This document shows positions 1 to 7,468 of a stretch of 64,000 nucleotides of DNA, in pieces. The DNA lies in the NCBI RefSeq assembly GCF_004803465.1, contig NZ_SRSF01000005.1, positions 143,176 to 207,175 on the forward strand. Reading direction: 5' to 3'. The DNA is from Neolewinella litorea (GTDB lineage: Bacteria > Bacteroidota > Bacteroidia > Chitinophagales > Saprospiraceae). Made by a program: the position numbers and the translations under genes. The notes beneath the pieces are model-generated. The model was not told the origin of the DNA, searched no databases, and saw only the letters and a program-made list of their open reading frames with translations. Position 1 is the stretch's first letter, and each line of letters opens with the position of its first letter.

Positions 1-1007
1 GGGTTGGCGGTGTCCTCCTCGTAGCGTTCGCGGTTGAGGTAGGTCTCGCGGGCCAGGAAGAGCGCCGCCAGGAAGGAATCGGGGCTGGCCTGGTTCTTGC
101 CGACCAGGTCGTAGGCGGTCCCGTGGTCTGGCGAGGTGCGAATGGCCGGCAAGCCGGCCGTAAAATTGACCCCCTTTCCAAAACTGAGGGCCTTGAAGGG
201 AATCAACCCCTGATCGTGGTACATGGCCAGTACCGCATCGAATTTCTTGAACTTCCCGCTGCCAAAGAAACCATCGGCCGGGTAGGGCCCGAGCGCCATG
301 ATGCCGGCTTCCTTCGCCTGCTCTACAGCGGGCCGGACAACCTTCTCGTCTTCCGTACCGATGCGGCCTTCGTCGCCGGCGTGGGGATTGAGGGCCAGGA
401 CACCAATGAGCGGCTTTTCAATGCCGAAGTCGGCCCGCAGGCTGGCGTCCATGATCTTGATCTTTTCCAGGATTTTGGCCTGGGTAACCTGGCCGGCTAC
501 CTGGGAAACCGGGATGTGGTTGGTGACCACCCCAACGCGGAGATCATCGCTCACCAGGAACATCAGGCTTTCGTCTGCTCCGAGCTGCTGGGTCAGCATC
601 TCGGTGTGGCCGGGGTAGGGGAAGTCGTCCTTTGGCATGACCGACTTATTAATCGGCGCGGTGACCAGCGCATCGAGGTGGCCCTCCTTGAGGTCGGCTA
701 CGGCCTTCTCCAGCGACCGGGCCGCCGCGCGACCGCCGGCGGCGGTCGCCTGCCCGGGGGTAAGTTCCACTTCCTGATCCCAGCACGATATGAGGCTGAT
801 GTCACCCTCCCCGGCCTCTTCCGCCCTGGTGATGAAAGTCAGGGTAAACGCCCCGTCGGTGGAGTAGGGCGCAAAGACGGCCTCCGAGGCATAAATTACC
901 GGGGTGACCAGTTCCAGGATACCCCGCCGGCTAAGGGCCTTGACGATCACTTCGGGGCCGATGCCGTTGACATCGCCAACCGTAATTCCAATGCGAAGGG
1001 GATCCAT
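1..1007 (-). CDS. pdxA: 4-hydroxythreonine-4-phosphate dehydrogenase PdxA, 3' end outside window
   Basis: The reverse strand reads open from ATG at 1007 to the window edge, about 335 codons, which is nearly the full family length. PdxA oxidises 4-phosphohydroxy-L-threonine in the DXP-dependent pathway to pyridoxal phosphate. The N-terminus GITVGDVNGIGPEV is the family signature, and the metal-binding histidines are visible at about H134 (GHTEML), H209 (NPHAGD) and H264 (MYHDQG). The C-terminal SFGKGVNFTAGLP and TSPDHGTAYD blocks are also typical. The stop codon lies beyond position 1. A TAccTTCG promoter-like element lies about 25 bases upstream. The gene is divergent from the small lipoprotein pair at 1083. 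Another vitamin B6 gene, pdxH, lies 6 kb away but is not co-transcribed. Confidence 0.93.
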   Translation of the reverse strand, partial: MDPLRIGITVGDVNGIGPEVIVKALSRRGILELVTPVIYASEAVFAPYSTDGAFTLTFITRAEEAGEGDISLISCWDQEVELTPGQATAAGGRAAARSLEKAVADLKEGHLDALVTAPINKSVMPKDDFPYPGHTEMLTQQLGADESLMFLVSDDLRVGVVTNHIPVSQVAGQVTQAKILEKIKIMDASLRADFGIEKPLIGVLALNPHAGDEGRIGTEDEKVVRPAVEQAKEAGIMALGPYPADGFFGSGKFKKFDAVLAMYHDQGLIPFKALSFGKGVNFTAGLPAIRTSPDHGTAYDLVGKNQASPDSFLAALFLARETYLNRERYEEDTAN

Positions 1008-1070
1008 GCGGTAGGGCTTGTTTGTATCGCGAAGGTAGGCCCTCCAGCTCCGGGAACGGTAAAGCCTCCG

Positions 1071-1078
1071 TAAGTTTG
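1071..1078 (+). promoter_or_regulatory. Bacteroidota -7 element TAagTTTG, four bases before a GTG start
   Basis: TAAGTTTG matches the Bacteroidota sigma-A -7 consensus TAnnTTTG. Only four bases separate it from the GTG start at 1083, so transcription would begin at or very near the start codon (a leaderless mRNA). No clear TTG -33 element is present at the usual distance, so the promoter call rests mainly on the -7 box and its repeated placement in this window. Confidence 0.45.
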
Positions 1079-1082
1079 TGGC

Positions 1083-1358
1083 GTGAAGCCGTTGAGCGTT
1101 TTGTTGCTGTTCGTCGCAGTTGTGGGCACCGCCTGCGGCCCGGAGGAAAACGTTAGAGTGCAACTTACCCCGGACCAGCGGGATGCTTTCCAGGCGATCG
1201 CCGCGGCGCAAATCGATTCTTTGCGCCCCGTACTGGACAGCCTCTGCCAGGCTTCCTTCGCCGACCGCGTGGCTATCGCCACCGACAGCATCGTACAACG
1301 TCGCCTGGAGGAGGAAACCCGTCTGCGTACGCGCTTGCAGCAAATGACCGGCGAATGA
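1083..1358 (+). CDS. Small putative lipoprotein, function unknown
   Basis: This 91-residue protein starts at GTG. It has a short hydrophobic leader (about residues 4-17) ending in VGTACG, so Cys18 could be a lipidated cysteine, although glycine at -3 is a weak lipobox. The rest is hydrophilic and probably helical, rich in Arg, Glu, Gln and Asp, with no domain I recognise. Its 3' end overlaps the next lipoprotein gene by four bases (ATGA), so the two are probably translationally coupled and work together at the membrane. The function is unknown. Confidence 0.6.
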   Translation: MKPLSVLLLFVAVVGTACGPEENVRVQLTPDQRDAFQAIAAAQIDSLRPVLDSLCQASFADRVAIATDSIVQRRLEEETRLRTRLQQMTGE

Positions 1359-1762
1359 TCCGGTACCTGATCCTGCTCTGTCTGCTGGTCGCCGCCTGCC
1401 GCGAGGATGCCATTGACCCCCGCCAGCTGGTCGAGAAACGGGCCGCCGAACAGGTGGCGGCCATCCGCGCCAACCTGTTGCGCGATTGTGAGCGGAAGGT
1501 GCTCGAGGCAGCCGTCGCCCGCGCCGACTCTCTCCTGCTGGAAAGGGCGCGCAGCATGCGCCGAATCGCGGGACGACCCCCACGGCCCGGCCGACCCGGC
1601 GAACCACCCCCCATCCAGCTCTCCAAACCCCTGCCCCTGCGGCCACTCTTCCCCTTCGAAATTCGCTTCGACACCCTGTTGCGCGACAGTTTATTTCAGG
1701 ACAGCCTGCGTCAGGACAGCCTGTTGCGCCTGGGCTTTCCCAGGTTAAACACTCAGGAATAA
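1355..1762 (+). CDS. Putative lipoprotein, function unknown
   Basis: This 135-residue protein begins with a clear lipoprotein signal: a hydrophobic stretch MIRYLILLCLLVAAC with lipobox LVAAC and Cys15. The mature part has a charged helical segment rich in Arg, Ala and Glu, then a Pro/Arg-rich stretch (about residues 72-95), and a C-terminal run in which D-S-L recurs several times (RDSLFQDSLRQDSLL). That last part looks like a short amphipathic repeat. It overlaps the preceding gene by ATGA, forming a two-gene unit. I do not recognise the family. Confidence 0.6.
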   Translation: MIRYLILLCLLVAACREDAIDPRQLVEKRAAEQVAAIRANLLRDCERKVLEAAVARADSLLLERARSMRRIAGRPPRPGRPGEPPPIQLSKPLPLRPLFPFEIRFDTLLRDSLFQDSLRQDSLLRLGFPRLNTQE

Positions 1763-1863
1763 GGGTTGAGCACCCATAATAGGCAATTGGTTAGCCGGAA
1801 CTGGCTTAGTGTAACTTATATACTTACAGGAAGGCAAAAGCAAGTGATTTTGTCACCTATTTG

Positions 1864-1894
1864 TTGCCTTATATCCTCCAAATGCATATATTTG
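1864..1894 (+). promoter_or_regulatory. Bacteroidota-type promoter with no protein gene behind it
   Basis: TTG at 1864-1866 and TATATTTG at 1887-1894 are separated by 20 bases. This fits the Bacteroidota sigma-A promoter (TTTG at -33, TAnnTTTG at -7, spacing about 19-21). The predicted start is near 1900. No convincing protein gene follows on this strand before the terminator at 1972-1996, so it most likely drives a short non-coding RNA. An overlapping TTTG at 1860-1863 would give a less favourable spacing of 23. Confidence 0.6.
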
Positions 1895-1899
1895 CGGCA

Positions 1900-1996
1900 T
1901 CACAGGCAATCGCCTCTCATTTGATGAAGGTACCTGTAGCCTACACTCAGGAATTTTTGTAACCTTTTCGAAGCCGGACCCGCTCCGGCTTTTTTT
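1900..1996 (+). ncRNA. Candidate small RNA of about 95 nt
   Basis: A promoter (1864-1894) and an intrinsic terminator (1972-1996) bracket about 95 bases on the + strand with no recognisable protein gene. Near the 5' end a short hairpin (AGGC-AATC-GCCT, 1903-1914) is possible, then the palindrome AGGTACCT, an unstructured stretch, and the terminator stem. A 12-codon ORF (ATG 1924 to TAA 1962) lies inside but has no visible ribosome binding site. I do not recognise it as 6S, tmRNA, SRP RNA or RNase P RNA. It could instead be the 3' end of the upstream lipoprotein transcript. Confidence 0.45.
1972..1996 (+). terminator. Rho-independent terminator
   Basis: The inverted repeat AGCCGGA (1972-1978) / TCCGGCT (1984-1990) with a five-base loop is followed by a run of seven T on the + strand (1990-1996). 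The T-run overlaps the stop codon of the convergent HMG-CoA synthase gene. Confidence 0.8.
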
Positions 1997-3530
1997 ATGC
2001 CAGGATGTTGGCGGCGTAACCGTAGTGGCGCACACCCTCGGTGCCGTCGCGGCGATCGTGGACGTCGGCCAGGAAGAAGGTTCCCTGCTCGTGCTCGGTG
2101 ACGTTATCGCGCAGGCTGCAGCGGTGGAGCTGCTCGTAGGTATCGTAGTCGATTTCCTGCCGGTTGTTCAGTCGAAGCTGTAAATCGAAGCCGGCTACGA
2201 CCTCCCGCCAGCCTTCCTGCACCGTAGCCCCGAAAACCTTCGCCTTCGAGCCACTGCCATAGGCAAAGACCAGCAGATCCTTGCCCGCCAACTCCTCATC
2301 CGAATGGTAACCGGCCTCCAGGATGGCCATCAAACTGAGGAAGACGCTGGCGGAATACAGGTTGCCGACCCGCGAACTGGCCCAGTCGCCCGGGGCCAGG
2401 TGAGAGTCTACGAAACGGCGGTAGTCCTCGGTTTTGGTGACCGCCCGCAGGAATTCGCTGCACTTGGTCAGGTACTGCTCCCGATCATTGTAATCGTCGG
2501 CGCAGGGTACGTTGAGATCATTCTGGTCAATGAAGGATTCCCACTGCCGGGTAGCCTTGAGTTCCTCCATGAAGATCTCGGAAAACATCCGCCGGGCCTG
2601 GTAGGCGTAAGGCAGGTGGAAAGCCAGGGCGGCGTAGTCGGTTTGCAGGGTGCCGGCCTGCAGTCCGTGCCGGCGGCGATAGTCGATCAGGGCTTCACGG
2701 ATGCGGGCCTGGTAGGCTTCGTTGCTGTAGGGGCCATCGAACACCGGGGTGTCCTTGTGCAGGGTGAGGAATTTCTCATTGCAGTCAAGGATGCCGTTCG
2801 TGGTCAGGCCATTGGTCAATTTTTCTTCCAGTTCGTCCAGCTGGTAGTCCTCGGCGGAGAGGTCGGGAAGCAGGTTGATCACCTCCTGCAGGATCTCCCG
2901 TTTGCTGACCTTGCGCTTGGGCTTGAAAAAATCGTGGGCCGGACGGGTAGCTACCCCGAAATCAGCATCGATGGCCAGCAGGCGGGGCGACTGCCGCACC
3001 AGCATGGCGACGGCACCGGCCCCCTGGGTGTACTCCCCCGTACTGCCCATTTCGTACTTGGCGCTGTCGCTGGTCACTACGATACCCACGCGATTGTCCT
3101 TGGCGGCTGCCCATTCCAGGCAGTTCTGTAGGGCATCCACGCCGCCGATGCAGGCGAAGGTGAGGTCCACCACGTCGCAGTGCAGAAAGCAGTTCGGCCC
3201 GTAGGCGTCGGCGAAGTGGTCGGTCAGCATATCCAGCACGTAGGTAGCCGTTGGCTTGGCACCGTCGAGGGCACTTTCGGTGCCCAGGTAGATACGACCG
3301 ACGGTGCAGGGGTCCAGGTCGTTCTTGTGCATGAGGTCCAGCACCGCATTGGCGGCCATGGTGGCGGTATCCTCGCGGGCATCGGCCAGGGCCATCTGCT
3401 CCAGACCCAAGCCGTCCTTCAACTTACTGTAGGGGATGTTCCGTTTTTCCGCCAGCCTTTCTATGGGGAGGTAGAGCTGGGGGAGATAGGTGGAAAAGTC
3501 ATCGATTCCGACGGTAGAGGAAGTGGCCAT
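1995..3530 (-). CDS. mvaS: Hydroxymethylglutaryl-CoA synthase family protein
   Basis: HMG-CoA synthase condenses acetyl-CoA with acetoacetyl-CoA in the mevalonate route to isoprenoids. The catalytic triad can be placed: Glu85 in GTESALDG, Cys127 in TFACIGG and His305 in AFHLPYAY. The block GEYTQGAGAVAM is also strongly family-like. The protein is 511 residues from the ATG at 3530. The longer reading frame to 3665 adds 45 residues unlike the family N-terminus. It is longer than a typical bacterial MvaS (about 390 residues), with a charged insert around 203-260, so it belongs to the longer Bacteroidota HMGCS-like group and its exact substrate is less certain. It follows an alpha/beta hydrolase gene on the same strand with a gap of about 70 bases. 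Confidence 0.8.
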   Translation of the reverse strand: MATSSTVGIDDFSTYLPQLYLPIERLAEKRNIPYSKLKDGLGLEQMALADAREDTATMAANAVLDLMHKNDLDPCTVGRIYLGTESALDGAKPTATYVLDMLTDHFADAYGPNCFLHCDVVDLTFACIGGVDALQNCLEWAAAKDNRVGIVVTSDSAKYEMGSTGEYTQGAGAVAMLVRQSPRLLAIDADFGVATRPAHDFFKPKRKVSKREILQEVINLLPDLSAEDYQLDELEEKLTNGLTTNGILDCNEKFLTLHKDTPVFDGPYSNEAYQARIREALIDYRRRHGLQAGTLQTDYAALAFHLPYAYQARRMFSEIFMEELKATRQWESFIDQNDLNVPCADDYNDREQYLTKCSEFLRAVTKTEDYRRFVDSHLAPGDWASSRVGNLYSASVFLSLMAILEAGYHSDEELAGKDLLVFAYGSGSKAKVFGATVQEGWREVVAGFDLQLRLNNRQEIDYDTYEQLHRCSLRDNVTEHEQGTFFLADVHDRRDGTEGVRHYGYAANILA

Positions 3531-3603
3531 AGTGTTGGGTTTGTAGCTATGGTATTCAACGGCCACCCCCCGCCCATGGTTTATCCCTTTTGCGTTTAGG
3601 TCG

Positions 3604-4509
3604 TTATTGAGGTACGCGACAGTGGCGCAGGTACTCCAGTACCATGGCGGGTACCAGTTCGCCAATCAGACTGTGCCCGCAGTCGCGGGTAGTAATCAGG
3701 CTGGAGCCTTCCCAGTTTTTATGCATCTGGTGGGCGCCGCTAATGGGTGCCAGGTCGTCGCATTCGTCGTGGACGATGAGGCCCGGTACCCGGAGATTCT
3801 TGACGTATTTGACAAAGGAGATGTCGGTAAAACTCACGTCCAGCTTGCGCCGGAACTGGTAGTCGATGCCCTGCTTCACCTTGTCGTGTACGCCCACGAA
3901 ATCACAGAACTTGTCGATAAAGTGCTCCAGCTCGCCGGGTACGGCCAGGCTGACCAGTTGCTGCGGCTGGTAAGCGGGGTTCATCTCCGTGAGGTAAAGG
4001 ATGGCGGCCATCCCGCCGGCGGAATGGGCGATCCAGTAGTCGGGGGAAAAGTCGTGGTGCTCCAAATAGGCACCCAGGGCCTCGGCGTAAATCAGGGCAC
4101 TGAAGCGGCGGCCGCGGCTCTTGCCGTGCGCCGGGGCATCGAAGGCGTAAATGGAATAGCCGGCTTTCTGCAACGGCTCGAAAAATTCGAACCAGCGGCC
4201 CGTGTGACTCTCCCATCCGTGGAGCAACAAGATGCTTGGCCCCTTTCCCGGCCAGTGGTAACATTGCAGGGTATTCCCCTGGGCCTCCACGGTGTAGTGC
4301 CGCGCTTTCTGCATGAAGGCGGTGCTCAGAGGCTCCTCGGCGGCCCGGCGGGGTTTGCTCAGCAGGTAGTAGCCGATCGCTCCCGCCTGGCGTCGCGACA
4401 TCCGCGCCGTCCCGTTCAGGAGCCGGCGGATGCTACCGATGACAAACTTTTCTCTCCTGCCAGCCATGCTGAGGGTTGGGACCTTTTTGGGGACAAACTT
4501 AAAGTCCAT
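3604..4509 (-). CDS. Alpha/beta hydrolase
   Basis: This 301-residue alpha/beta-fold hydrolase has the oxyanion-hole block LLLHGWESHTGRW (about 95-106) and the nucleophile elbow AHSAGG with Ser163. An acidic residue follows in VHDECDDLAP (about D251/252), and the catalytic histidine is in DCGHSL (His279). There is no signal peptide. The first 70 basic residues are an N-terminal extension. The substrate cannot be told from sequence. It lies directly upstream of the HMG-CoA synthase gene on the same strand and may share its transcript, which hints at but does not show a link to acyl-thioester or lipid metabolism. Confidence 0.85.
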   Translation of the reverse strand: MDFKFVPKKVPTLSMAGRREKFVIGSIRRLLNGTARMSRRQAGAIGYYLLSKPRRAAEEPLSTAFMQKARHYTVEAQGNTLQCYHWPGKGPSILLLHGWESHTGRWFEFFEPLQKAGYSIYAFDAPAHGKSRGRRFSALIYAEALGAYLEHHDFSPDYWIAHSAGGMAAILYLTEMNPAYQPQQLVSLAVPGELEHFIDKFCDFVGVHDKVKQGIDYQFRRKLDVSFTDISFVKYVKNLRVPGLIVHDECDDLAPISGAHQMHKNWEGSSLITTRDCGHSLIGELVPAMVLEYLRHCRVPQ

Positions 4510-4562
4510 TCCGGGAACTTGTGTATCAAACGGGTCGTTATCTCCACTCGCAACCCCAGACC

Positions 4563-5825
4563 ATGCTTTCCACCCTTCCCCGCATCCGTCGGCTATACGT
4601 CCGGTCGTTCTCCGGACTGCCCCGGAAAGTGTGGCTGCTTTCGCTGGTCATGGTAGTCAACCGGAGCGGTGCCATGGTTATTGCGTTCCTGTCCGTCTAC
4701 CTGGTCAACTCCATGGGGTATACGGCCACCGACGCGGGTTGGGTGATGGGAGCCTTCGGGGTCGGCGGCATCGCCGGCAACTACTTCGGTGGATTGCTCA
4801 ACGACCGCTACGGATCCTGGCACATCATGATTTTCAGCCTCCTGATCGCGGGCCTGCTGCACATTTTGATAGGACAGGTCACTTCCTTTTGGCCACTGTG
4901 TATCTTGGTCTTCCTTACATCCCTCACCGCCGACGCTTTCCGGCCCGCCAACCGGGCCGCCATTGCCGTTTACGCCCCGCCCGAGCACCTGACGCAGTCG
5001 TACGGACTGCAACGGCTGGCCGCCAACCTGGGCTTCTCGGTAGGGCCGGCGCTGGGCGGACTGCTGATCACCACCTACGGCTACGAAAGCCTGTTCTGGG
5101 CGGACGGGATTACCTACTGGCTGGCGGCAATCCTTTTCCTGGTGGCCCTGCCGGCCGACGAAACGGCCCGTCCCCTGCCTTCTACGGCACCCGCGTCCGC
5201 GGCAGAAAAGGCACCACGCCCGGAAACCCGACCCGGCTACCGCCAACCGTGGCTGGTGCAAATGGTGCTGGCCAATACCCTGGTGATCATGTGTTTCTTT
5301 CAGCTCTTCAGCACGGTGCCCGTCCACCTGACCGCCAATGGCTACACGGAGGGGCAGTTCGGGCTGCTGCTGACGGTAAGTGGAGTGCTGATCGTACTCG
5401 TGGAGATGCCGCTGGTGTACTTAGCCGACCGCCGCTACCGGCCGCTCTTCGTGATGCTCACCGGCAGTGCGCTGATCACGGTGGGTTACTTTTTGTTGCC
5501 CGTGGCCGCGGTAGTGGGTTACAGCCTGCTGCTGGTGTGGATGGCCCTGATCACCTTCGGGGAGATCCTGCTGATGCCATTCACGGGGACCTATGTGGCC
5601 AGGCACGCGCCGCCCTCCCGCCGCGGTGAATACCTCGGTCTGCTCTCGGCGAGCTACTCCCTGGCCTTCGTGCTGACGCCGGTACTGGGTTTCCAGTTGG
5701 CGGAATACTTTGGTTACGCCAGTTCGATCTATACCATTTCCGGACTGGGGGTGGGGGGACTGCTGATCCTGCTGACGGTCGACCGGGCCCGCGAGGCCCG
5801 CAACCGGGAACTGGCCGTTAGGTGA
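4563..5825 (+). CDS. MFS transporter
   Basis: This 420-residue major facilitator superfamily protein has about twelve hydrophobic segments. The loop between helices 2 and 3 carries GGLLNDRYGSWHIM, a form of the MFS G-x-x-x-D-R-x-G signature. ATG 4563 was preferred to the upstream in-frame start at 4521, because the extra 14 residues are polar and family members start close to the first helix. A central loop (about 190-210) is rich in Pro, Ala and Thr. It probably exports a drug-like solute; the substrate is unknown. It is divergent from the hydrolase at 4509, and its 3' end overlaps the convergent gene at 5818 by eight bases. Confidence 0.85.
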   Translation: MLSTLPRIRRLYVRSFSGLPRKVWLLSLVMVVNRSGAMVIAFLSVYLVNSMGYTATDAGWVMGAFGVGGIAGNYFGGLLNDRYGSWHIMIFSLLIAGLLHILIGQVTSFWPLCILVFLTSLTADAFRPANRAAIAVYAPPEHLTQSYGLQRLAANLGFSVGPALGGLLITTYGYESLFWADGITYWLAAILFLVALPADETARPLPSTAPASAAEKAPRPETRPGYRQPWLVQMVLANTLVIMCFFQLFSTVPVHLTANGYTEGQFGLLLTVSGVLIVLVEMPLVYLADRRYRPLFVMLTGSALITVGYFLLPVAAVVGYSLLLVWMALITFGEILLMPFTGTYVARHAPPSRRGEYLGLLSASYSLAFVLTPVLGFQLAEYFGYASSIYTISGLGVGGLLILLTVDRAREARNRELAVR

Positions 5826-6279
5826 GGGTGTCGATGACCGTCTTAAGGGTCACGAAGAAGGGTTCCCGCGCCTCGGGCGAAATGGCGTCGCCTTCGTCCT
5901 CGGACAGGGTCAGGTCTTCCACGAAAGCCAGCAATTCCTCTTCTCCGCTCTGCTCGAAGAAGGGCGTCAGTCGGTCGCGCAGGCTGGCCCCCTTGCTGGC
6001 GGCCATAATCTCATAGTTGCGTTCCTCGGCGGTGGCGATCGCGTCGCCGGTCACCTCCTCCAGGCCGGAGCGCTCATCGTCGACCGACTGGAAGATGACC
6101 AGGGCAGCAAACAACAGAAGCTCGCGCTCCCCCTCCGTAAAGGCCTCCACGTCCTCGTTGGTGAGGTACTCCATCAGCTCCGGCTGGCTCTCGGCGAAAT
6201 CCTGGATCTGCTGTTCGTATTCTTCCCCGGCGCCTTCGAGGCGGTCGAGCGTACGGTCGATGGTGGCTTCGGAAATCAT
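5818..6279 (-). CDS. Hypothetical acidic protein
   Basis: This 153-residue soluble protein is strongly acidic (rich in Glu and Asp) and predicted mostly helical. It has no signal peptide, membrane segment or motif that I recognise. It starts at ATG 6279 and its stop overlaps the end of the convergent MFS gene. It lies just downstream of the 6318 gene and pdxH on the same strand, so it may be the last gene of that transcript. No function can be assigned. Confidence 0.6.
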   Translation of the reverse strand: MISEATIDRTLDRLEGAGEEYEQQIQDFAESQPELMEYLTNEDVEAFTEGERELLLFAALVIFQSVDDERSGLEEVTGDAIATAEERNYEIMAASKGASLRDRLTPFFEQSGEEELLAFVEDLTLSEDEGDAISPEAREPFFVTLKTVIDTLT

Positions 6280-6317
6280 GGATCGGGGTAAGGGGTTAAA
6301 TTAAGGGGGTGGGGCGG

Positions 6318-6689
6318 TCAGACCTGGTCGACGTGCTGCTTGACGAAGCCGAACCGACCGCCGGCCTCGTCAATGATGAGGAAGCAGAAGCTGTCCGGTT
6401 TATCCTTGTAGACATTGCGGAAGGGATCGATCTTCTCCTGGGTTACCACCTGCTTGACCACCAGTTCTTCCAGCGTCGTCAGGTTGATGGTCCAGACAAG
6501 CTCGCGGTTGGTCGGAACCTCCATCACGTAGATGCCGGGCAGGCTGTCCACGTCGTCGCCGGCGTAGGCCACGAAGATGGGGTAGTTGCTCACTTTCTCA
6601 TCCACCACTGTGGTGGCCGCCTCGTGGAGGGGCGCGTGGTAGCGGGCAATGTCGGTCTGTAGCTGTACCCAGTGGGCGTCCGTCTGCAT
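6318..6689 (-). CDS. Hypothetical protein
   Basis: This 123-residue protein starts at ATG 6689, twelve bases after the pdxH stop. The longer frame to 6728 would run into pdxH and was not used. The sequence suggests a small mixed alpha/beta domain (for example PIFVAYAG, GIYVMEVP, SFCFLIIDEAGGRFGF) without a signal peptide. I do not recognise the family. The tight spacing to pdxH suggests co-transcription. Confidence 0.6.
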   Translation of the reverse strand: MQTDAHWVQLQTDIARYHAPLHEAATTVVDEKVSNYPIFVAYAGDDVDSLPGIYVMEVPTNRELVWTINLTTLEELVVKQVVTQEKIDPFRNVYKDKPDSFCFLIIDEAGGRFGFVKQHVDQV

Positions 6690-6700
6690 GGGGTTGGTTT

Positions 6701-7357
6701 TTAAGGGGCCAGGCGCTCGCGCTTCCATGGTCCGGCGGCGTCCCCCTCCGGGCGGAGGTAGGCGAGGCGGTCGTGGAGGCGGCTGCTGCGGCCCTGCCAG
6801 AATTCAATCATTTCGGGGACGACGACGTAGCCGCCCCAGTTGTCGGGCTTGGGCAGCACCTCGACGTCGCGGTATTCGGCTTCCAGGGCTTCCTTGCGCT
6901 GTTCCAGGAATTCCCGGTCGGGGATCACGTCGCTTTGCGGACTGGCCCAGGCACCGATCTGGCTCTTTTTCGGCCGGCTCTGGAAGTAGGCCGTGGAGGT
7001 TTCTTCGTCCAGTCGCTCCACGCGGCCTTCGATGCGTACCTGCCGCTGCAGTTCCAGCCAGTTGAAGACCAAGGCCACGTGGGGGTGGGCATCGATCTCC
7101 CGACCCTTGCGGCTGTCGTAGTTGGTGTAGAAGACGAAGCCCCGGTCGTTGACCTCCTTCAGCAGCACGACGCGGGCGGCGGGGTGGCCGTCCCGGTTGA
7201 CGGTGGCCACGATCATGGCGTTGGGCTCGGGGCAATCGCTGTCTTGCGCCTCCTTGAACCAGCGGTCGAAGAGGGGGAAGGGCTGGTCGGGGGCGTCCGT
7301 TTCCAGCAGTTCGTCGGCTTGGTAGTCGACGCGGAGGTTCTTGGCGTCAATGGCCAT
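6701..7357 (-). CDS. pdxH: Pyridoxamine 5'-phosphate oxidase PdxH
   Basis: PdxH oxidises pyridoxamine or pyridoxine 5'-phosphate to pyridoxal 5'-phosphate using FMN. At 218 residues it has normal family length. Recognisable blocks are the FMN-binding ARVVLLKEV and FVFYTNYDSRKG, LVFNWLELQRQVRIEG, YFQSRPKKSQIGAWAS, and the C-terminal FWQGRSSRLHDR followed by WKRERLAP, the canonical end of the enzyme. It is the first gene of a probable three-gene set with the small genes at 6318 and 5818. Confidence 0.95.
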   Translation of the reverse strand: MAIDAKNLRVDYQADELLETDAPDQPFPLFDRWFKEAQDSDCPEPNAMIVATVNRDGHPAARVVLLKEVNDRGFVFYTNYDSRKGREIDAHPHVALVFNWLELQRQVRIEGRVERLDEETSTAYFQSRPKKSQIGAWASPQSDVIPDREFLEQRKEALEAEYRDVEVLPKPDNWGGYVVVPEMIEFWQGRSSRLHDRLAYLRPEGDAAGPWKRERLAP

Positions 7358-7372
7358 AGGGAAGGGTTTTAC

Positions 7373-7461
7373 CGCAGATCATGCGGGCGGCGGCGCGCGG
7401 GTCGCCAACCGGGAAACAGGAGCAAGGTCCTGCTGGTGCCCAGGATCCGCACGATCTGCGG
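7373..7461. repeat. Imperfect inverted repeat between pdxH and clpX
   Basis: CCGCAGATCATGCGG (7373-7387) and CCGCACGATCTGCGG (7447-7461) are inverted copies of each other with one mismatch, 59 bases apart. The arms are themselves partly palindromic. There is no T-run for a clear terminator in either direction. The pair could form the stem of an mRNA 3' end after clpX (stop at 7469) or be a protein-binding site. Confidence 0.5.
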
Positions 7462-7468
7462 GAAAAAT

